A stretch of DNA of 64,000 nt. Origin: SIG77 sp045589595. GTDB taxonomy: Bacteria; Verrucomicrobiota; Lentisphaeria; Victivallales; UBA1829. The notes beneath the pieces were generated by a model. That model worked only from the letters and a program-made list of their open reading frames with translations. It ran no database searches and was not told the origin of the DNA. The DNA is taken from assembly GCA_045589595.1 (NCBI GenBank), contig JAZNPK010000002.1, positions 1 through 64,000 of the forward strand. The letters run 5' to 3'. Both the position numbers and the translations under genes were made by a program. Each line of letters starts with the position of its first letter. Within the stretch, counting starts at the first letter, position 1. Of this stretch, positions 59,369-64,000 are shown one piece after another.

Positions 59369-60226
59369 TCAGGCTTCTGTCTTTTCTGCGGCAGCCTTGA
59401 TGCCCTGAACAACAGATGCCATTTCTGCGGCGACGGCAGGAGAACTTTCCAGACCCTGCGGCAGTTCGCCATCATCACATTTCCGGAGGAACGCGGGATC
59501 CAGCGGGACTTGTGCGAGAAGGGGAATGCCGTACACATCGGAGAGCAGCAGTCCGCCGCCGGAAGAGAACAGATCGTGTCTGGCATTGCAGGAGGGGCAG
59601 ACAAAACCGCTCATGTTTTCGATGATGCCCAGCACCGGCACATCCACCTGTTTGCAGAAATCCAGACATTTCCGGCAGTCCGCCAGAGAGACTTCCTGGG
59701 GCGTCGTGATCATGATTGCCTGTTTGTCGCCGGGGATCGTCTGACACGCGGAGAGGACTTCGTCGCCTGTTCCGGGCGGAAAATCCAGCACCAGATAATC
59801 CAGATCATCGCCCCAGTTGACTTCTTCAAAAAGCTGTTTGAGAACGCCGATCTTGGCAGGTCCGCGCCAAATGACCGCAGAATTTGCATCCGCCATGAGC
59901 AGACCGAGGGACACCAGTTTCACACCGGCAGCATCCGCCGGGATGATCCCGTCTTCGTTTCCGTTCAGACGGTGATCCTTGAGTCCGAAAAGTGTGGGCT
60001 GACTGGGACCGTGAAAGTCCACATCCAGCAGCGCAGTTTTGTATCCGGCTTTTGCCAGAGAGACCGCCACAGATGCAGCCATGGTACTTTTGCCGACACC
60101 GCCCTTACCGGAAAGGATCAGCAGTTTGTGTTTGATTTTGAGAAGACGGGACGGTGCTTCGGGCGCAGTCCGTTCGCCGCAATCGGCGTGATTGCAGCTT
60201 TCGCAGTTGTGATTGCAGGTACTCAT
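59369..60226 (-). CDS. Mrp/ApbC-type iron-sulfur carrier ATPase
   Basis: This 285-residue P-loop ATPase of the Mrp/NBP35 family probably carries Fe-S clusters to target proteins. The deviant Walker A is LSGKGGVGKSTMAASVA near residue 40, and the switch region is LLDVDFHGPSQPTLFG. ENMSGFVCPSCNARHDLF holds the C-x-x-C that bridges the cluster between subunits. The N-terminus MSTCNHNCESCNHADC adds a Cys-rich segment that could bind a second metal centre. The start at 60226 has AAGGACG upstream. It lies downstream of the GH20 gene with its own promoter. Confidence 0.9.
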   Translation of the reverse strand: MSTCNHNCESCNHADCGERTAPEAPSRLLKIKHKLLILSGKGGVGKSTMAASVAVSLAKAGYKTALLDVDFHGPSQPTLFGLKDHRLNGNEDGIIPADAAGVKLVSLGLLMADANSAVIWRGPAKIGVLKQLFEEVNWGDDLDYLVLDFPPGTGDEVLSACQTIPGDKQAIMITTPQEVSLADCRKCLDFCKQVDVPVLGIIENMSGFVCPSCNARHDLFSSGGGLLLSDVYGIPLLAQVPLDPAFLRKCDDGELPQGLESSPAVAAEMASVVQGIKAAAEKTEA

Positions 60227-60281
60227 TTTATCGTCCTTACATGGAAACGGATGGTTGTGATTGTTTTTTCTGTCACCCTTT

Positions 60282-60309
60282 AATGTACACCCGTTTTCCG
60301 GAATTTCAA
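60282..60309 (-). promoter_or_regulatory. Promoter of mrp
   Basis: TTGAAA (60304-60309) and TACATT (60282-60287) with a 16-nt spacer on the minus strand, about 55 nt before the ATG. Confidence 0.5.
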
Positions 60310-60322
60310 CTCTGTTGAGCAA

Positions 60323-62161
60323 TTATTCAAAGTTCAACAGCCGGACGATACCTGCAAACGCGTGTGCGCTCCGGAAGCCTTTGTACCGGAGTTCACCTTT
60401 GCAGTCCGGGTACGGATAAGTGCATTGGTACCATGTGGTACCGGCATCATCGGTAAAGGGGATCGTTTCGGCGGTGACCTCCACAAAATGCCGTGCGTGC
60501 GAGAAGGAATCGCAAAGTCTGTCCGGCGTTTCCGAGCGCATCACAGAGACTTCTTCATTGGAGATATTTGAGCCGAAAATGACGGGGAAACGGAATTCTG
60601 TTCCGGCATCATCGCAGAAGATATGATCGCCCAGAAGATACCGTTTTTCGTCCACATAAAATCCGTCCACGAACCAGCGGTACGGAGGGTTCGCGGAGGC
60701 GGTATGCCGCACTGTGAGGCGTTTCCCGGCAGGGTATCTGAACTGGGTCATGCTGTACAGATCCTGCACCGCCCATTCGGTCAGTTTTTTGCAGTCCGGC
60801 TCATCGATCTGCGGATTCCAGGAAAGGGCGAACCCGCACGCGATATCGAACCAGAGTCCGTTCCGCTGGAAGGTGCGGAAATCGGCATCGCCCCAGTTGC
60901 TGATGATATATCCTCCGGCGCGTTTCATCCGGTTGGCGTAATCGGGCATGGAGGAGGGGGAAAAGTTGCCGTAAATGAATTTCAGACCGTGCCGGATGTA
61001 ATCATTTTCAAATTCCCGGTCGATGCTCCAGTACCAGTGCAGGATCTGGATATCCTTTGCGATTTTTGTGATGGCGGGATAAGTCGCATCCAGTTTTTCG
61101 CCGTTGGGCTGTACCCGTTCCGCACCGCCGATGGGGTTCCCGTTTTTGAAATGGCTGTTCAGCAGTTTTTCGCCCCACAGCAGCGTGGCAACACCTTTGG
61201 CGCGGAGGTGATCGGCGATCTTACGGATGTCGTCCGCATAAATATCCGGCGCACTTTTTTTTCTGCATTCTTCGCAGAGTCCGATGGTGTAATATTCGTC
61301 GTGTCCGATGTTGATCCGGGCAGGCTGAAACAGATCGATCACTTCGTCAAAGAGATCAAAAATCAGCTCATAGTACGCCGGATTGGAAGGACAGCAGGTA
61401 TCCGGATAGGGATCTTCCGGCCGTTCGGAAAGTTCCGGATGGCGCGTCATCAGATAATCGCAGTGGGAGAGCGTCGGCATTTCAGGAATGATCTCCATAT
61501 ACCGGGACCGGCAGAAAGCGATCAGTTCCTTCATCAGTTCCTGCGAGACGACTTTACCCCGTCCGTTGGCGGAATGGATGGAATTTTTATGCCAGCTGTA
61601 CTGCTCCTGGATCTCGGTGGCTTTGCCCGGATATTCGTTCATGAACGCCGCATATTCCAACCAGCCTTCGTTGATCTCCGGGTGGGATTTGTATTCCAGT
61701 GCGCCACCCAGTTCGATCATAACGGTATTGATGTGATACCGTGCCGACAGATCCATCATATTTTTCCATTCGTTTATGAAATGTTCCGTCGGTTCCGGCA
61801 GATAGACTTTGATCCCCCGGACCTGAGCTGTCGGTTCCGCATGGACTGTGTCAAGAGGAAGACTGCCCTTTTCGCACAGACGCAGCAATGTCTGGAGCGC
61901 ATAGAACAATCCCCGTTCCGTTGCGGCAGTTCCGGTAATGACTTCTTCGCCGATCGCAAGTTCGTATGCATCGGATGCGGGATCACCGGACGGATCCAGC
62001 TCAAAACGGATGGGGCAGGGAACACTCTCCGGTCCGGAACAGCGTTCCAGCACCGGATCGAGAAGTGTTTGGAAAAGTTCCGGCACATTACCGGAAATAA
62101 CGGAGCCTTTTGCGGGCAGGGGGCGTACTGCGGCGGCATATTCGGCAGCAGGGAACATCAT
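60323..62161 (-). CDS. GH20 family beta-N-acetylhexosaminidase-like protein
   Basis: This 612-residue protein has an N-terminal alpha/beta domain (about 1-120) like GH20b, then a TIM barrel. RINIGHDEYYTIG near residue 286 carries the catalytic Asp-Glu pair characteristic of GH20. VRGIKVYLPEPTEHFI marks the barrel start, and AKGVATLLWGEKLL the late strand. A C-terminal beta-rich extension follows. No signal peptide. The upstream of two ATGs is used because AGGAGA lies 8 nt before it. The probable substrate is a beta-linked GlcNAc or GalNAc residue; sequence divergence leaves other hexosides possible. Confidence 0.82.
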   Translation of the reverse strand: MMFPAAEYAAAVRPLPAKGSVISGNVPELFQTLLDPVLERCSGPESVPCPIRFELDPSGDPASDAYELAIGEEVITGTAATERGLFYALQTLLRLCEKGSLPLDTVHAEPTAQVRGIKVYLPEPTEHFINEWKNMMDLSARYHINTVMIELGGALEYKSHPEINEGWLEYAAFMNEYPGKATEIQEQYSWHKNSIHSANGRGKVVSQELMKELIAFCRSRYMEIIPEMPTLSHCDYLMTRHPELSERPEDPYPDTCCPSNPAYYELIFDLFDEVIDLFQPARINIGHDEYYTIGLCEECRKKSAPDIYADDIRKIADHLRAKGVATLLWGEKLLNSHFKNGNPIGGAERVQPNGEKLDATYPAITKIAKDIQILHWYWSIDREFENDYIRHGLKFIYGNFSPSSMPDYANRMKRAGGYIISNWGDADFRTFQRNGLWFDIACGFALSWNPQIDEPDCKKLTEWAVQDLYSMTQFRYPAGKRLTVRHTASANPPYRWFVDGFYVDEKRYLLGDHIFCDDAGTEFRFPVIFGSNISNEEVSVMRSETPDRLCDSFSHARHFVEVTAETIPFTDDAGTTWYQCTYPYPDCKGELRYKGFRSAHAFAGIVRLLNFE

Positions 62162-62286
62162 CGTCGGAATCTCCTGTATTTGTTGTGTGGATCTCCATAG
62201 TAATAGCATCTGTCCCGTTTTTTGCAAGACGGTTTCGACATCTTTTTTGTGTTTTTCCGCAGAAAATGTCCGTTGGGGACTGAGAC

Positions 62287-62315
62287 TTGAAAAAAGTATC
62301 ATATCGGAGTATATT
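62287..62315 (+). promoter_or_regulatory. Promoter of the LplT-PlsC fusion gene
   Basis: TTGAAA (62287-62292) and TATATT (62310-62315) with a 17-nt spacer, about 50 nt before the ATG. Confidence 0.6.
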
Positions 62316-62366
62316 ATGTTTCCGCAAACAGAGTAAGAACTGCCGGATCGGAAAGGAGTTGCCGAT

Positions 62367-64000
62367 ATGCAGAACGGAGAAACATTTTCTGCAAAACTGC
62401 TGCCGCTGAATGTGGTGCAGTTCCTTGCCTTTTTCCGGTTGGCTCTGTTCAGCTCCTATCTCCTGCTCTATGTCGCCCGGTTCGAGGATACATTTCTTTC
62501 CATTTCGTGGATGCTGCTCTGTCTGTGCATTGCATCCGGACTGCCGGTTCTGCTGCTGACGGTTCCCGCCGGGCTGCTGGCAGACCGTGTACCGAAACGG
62601 TATGTGGTCCTGCTCTCCATTCTGGCGGATATCCTGCTGACTGCCGTCGCGCTCCTTTTTGATTTCAGCCGTTGTACCGGATTTGTGTTTGCCGGATTGT
62701 ATTTTGTCAGCCGGACCTTTTTTGTACCGGCGTTTTCCGGTCTGCTCCCGGAAACCTTTGAAGAAGGTGAACTTTCCCGGGCAAACGGTCTGAACAATAT
62801 CTGGGCTTTTCCCGGAATGGTCTGCGGTCTCGTTGCCGGCTGGATCATTCCGCTGCCGCACACCATGCTGCAAGTCGTACTGGCGGCGTCTGTGATCGCC
62901 TTTATTGCCGCACTCCGCATCCGCTTCACCATGTCGGGCGGCATGGCTTGTTCTGCGTGGAAAGAGGCGTACGCCGGACTGGTCGATCTCGTCCGGAAAC
63001 CGTCTGTGCTGTTGTCGGCGCTGGGGGAAAATTTCTTCCTTGCGATCGGACTGCTTCTGCCGTTCCTGCTTCTGCTCTGTCAGTACAGTATCACCGGGAC
63101 CGGCAGCAATATGGTCGCGTCTGTGATCCTGCAGATCGCGCCTCTGACGGGCTTTGTTGCGGGGATGTATCTTGCCGGCAGGCTTTCCGCCTCCAAGATC
63201 GAACCGGGGCTTGTGCCCTTCGGTGCGCTCGGTTTGGCGGTGGCGATTTTTCTCGGCGCCCATTTCTTCGGTCCGCTGCTGCCGTTTCAGGTATCGATCC
63301 CGTCCTTTGAGACGCAACGCGTCATCATTCCGCTGGGTGCGACAGTTTTTCTGCTTGCCGGCGGGATCGGCGGCGGTCTGTTTGTGCTGCCGCTTCGGAC
63401 ATATCTTCAGCAGCGTCTGAAACGGCAGACACGGGGGATGAGTCTTGCCATTCACCACAGTATGTTTTTCCTGATCTCTGCACTGCTCGTGTGGCTGTTG
63501 TTCCGGTCCCAGGCGGCTGTGCTGGGCGAGGTGCTGCCCCATGATATTTCCTTCGGCGATACGGATCTGATCCATCCGTTCGATCTGTTGAGAACACTGG
63601 CTCTGGTGACATTCCTTGTCACCCTGTTCACCCTGTGGCTGCTGCCGGATTTTGCGCTGCGGTTCCTGATCATTTCACTGGGCAACACCATTTACAAACT
63701 GCAGATCACCGGCGCCGCGTATATTCCCCAGCATGGACCGGCACTTCTTGTGGCGAATCATGTGTCGTTCATCGATAATATTCTGGTCAGTGCCTGTACA
63801 TCCCGCAGGATCCGGTTCCTGATGCAGGAAGAACTGCTCCACCGCCATTTTCTGCTGAAGATCCTTGCCCGTCTGACCGGATTCATTGTGGTCCCGTCCA
63901 GCGGACGCGGATTGCTGAAAACGGTGAAAGATGTGCAGGATGCACTCCGTGCCGGAGAGATCATCTGCATCTATCCCGAAGGTGTTCCCACCCGGAACAG
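62367..64000 (+). CDS. MFS (LplT-like) transporter fused to a PlsC acyltransferase, 3' end cut by the window
   Basis: At least 544 residues are encoded, with GGAAAGGAG before the ATG and no stop before the window end. Residues 1-430 form a 12-segment major facilitator domain with PAGLLADRVPKRYVVLLSIL and the substrate-related YFVSRTFFVPAFSGLLPETF, similar to the lysophospholipid flippase LplT. From about residue 455 a PlsC domain begins: GPALLVANHVSFIDN (H-x4-D motif) near 464 and YPEGVPTRN near 535, where other PlsC proteins have PEG-T-R-S. The MFS-PlsC(-Aas) fusion is common in Gram-negative bacteria for lysophospholipid rescue. An AMP-binding domain may follow outside the window. Confidence 0.85.
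   Translation, partial: MQNGETFSAKLLPLNVVQFLAFFRLALFSSYLLLYVARFEDTFLSISWMLLCLCIASGLPVLLLTVPAGLLADRVPKRYVVLLSILADILLTAVALLFDFSRCTGFVFAGLYFVSRTFFVPAFSGLLPETFEEGELSRANGLNNIWAFPGMVCGLVAGWIIPLPHTMLQVVLAASVIAFIAALRIRFTMSGGMACSAWKEAYAGLVDLVRKPSVLLSALGENFFLAIGLLLPFLLLLCQYSITGTGSNMVASVILQIAPLTGFVAGMYLAGRLSASKIEPGLVPFGALGLAVAIFLGAHFFGPLLPFQVSIPSFETQRVIIPLGATVFLLAGGIGGGLFVLPLRTYLQQRLKRQTRGMSLAIHHSMFFLISALLVWLLFRSQAAVLGEVLPHDISFGDTDLIHPFDLLRTLALVTFLVTLFTLWLLPDFALRFLIISLGNTIYKLQITGAAYIPQHGPALLVANHVSFIDNILVSACTSRRIRFLMQEELLHRHFLLKILARLTGFIVVPSSGRGLLKTVKDVQDALRAGEIICIYPEGVPTRN

Noticed and set aside
1..64000. CRISPR arrays, rRNA or tRNA genes, prophage modules
   Set aside because: No regularly spaced direct repeats, rRNA-like sequence or phage structural genes were seen; intergenic gaps contained no tRNA-like arms with T-loop consensus.

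Overview
The window looks like chromosome of an anaerobic, diderm, sugar-degrading bacterium, probably from the PVC superphylum and most like the Lentisphaerota/Victivallales. This placement is inferred from gene content and no marker-gene comparison was run. The outer membrane is indicated by kdsA/B/C, lptA/B/C and a heptose-phosphate adenylyltransferase. A meso-DAP peptidoglycan is indicated by murE, murF and mraY. Anaerobic habit is suggested by a sulfide-type Thi4 (His where the yeast enzyme has its sacrificial Cys), GTP-dependent PEP carboxykinase and Mrp. Glycan use is shown by GH116, GH2 and GH20 enzymes, a CE2-like esterase and a FGGY sugar kinase. Most genes have Shine-Dalgarno sequences, and many have clear sigma70-type promoters (TTGAxA, 16-17 nt, TATATT or TATAAT).

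Layout. 1-1236: 3' part of an IS1182-like insertion sequence. 1326-3824 (-): GH116 enzyme. 4016-9878 (+): purQ, UDP-xylose synthase-like, murF, murE, SGNH esterase and a Nif11-like small protein, tightly coupled. 9879-16470 (-): Kdo/LPS operon DUF1015-kdsB-kdsA-kdsC-lptC-lptA-lptB, then a VOC protein and a secreted protein. 16561-24319 (-): dus, pckG, a DMT transporter, a histidine phosphatase, secDF and yajC. 24533-29778 (+): CocE-type hydrolase, an antiporter-EIIA fusion and a metallo-beta-lactamase-fold hydrolase. 29782-36257 (-): operon SDR, FAD oxidoreductase, OYE-type oxidoreductase, GH2. 36545-38238 (-): TPP riboswitch, thi4, thiE. 38258-44750: transporters, nudC, a TPR-like secreted protein and rsmD. 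44909-47763 (+): envelope module including a 34-aa membrane peptide and a 51-aa lipoprotein. 47919-53426: antiporter, sugar kinase, sigma factor and mraY. 53434-62161 (-): heptose adenylyltransferase, TadE-like and LolA-like proteins, lon, esterase, mrp and GH20. From 62367 (+): an LplT-PlsC-type fusion running off the end.

The most unusual content is not protein coding. Four GC-rich intergenic elements (26215-26331, 36390-36535, 42686-42824, 50628-50784) each fold on paper into the same four-way cloverleaf: an outer stem of 13-28 bp closing exactly three abutting hairpins, with linkers of 0-2 nt. Their sequences differ but the architecture is kept. Each starts 10-31 nt downstream of a stop codon, and none has the T-tract of an intrinsic terminator. 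A fifth, incomplete copy lies at 1245-1320 beside the IS end. I know of no described family with this arrangement.

The uncertain parts are the taxonomic placement, the function of the secreted proteins of unknown family, and whether the cloverleaf elements act as RNA or DNA.
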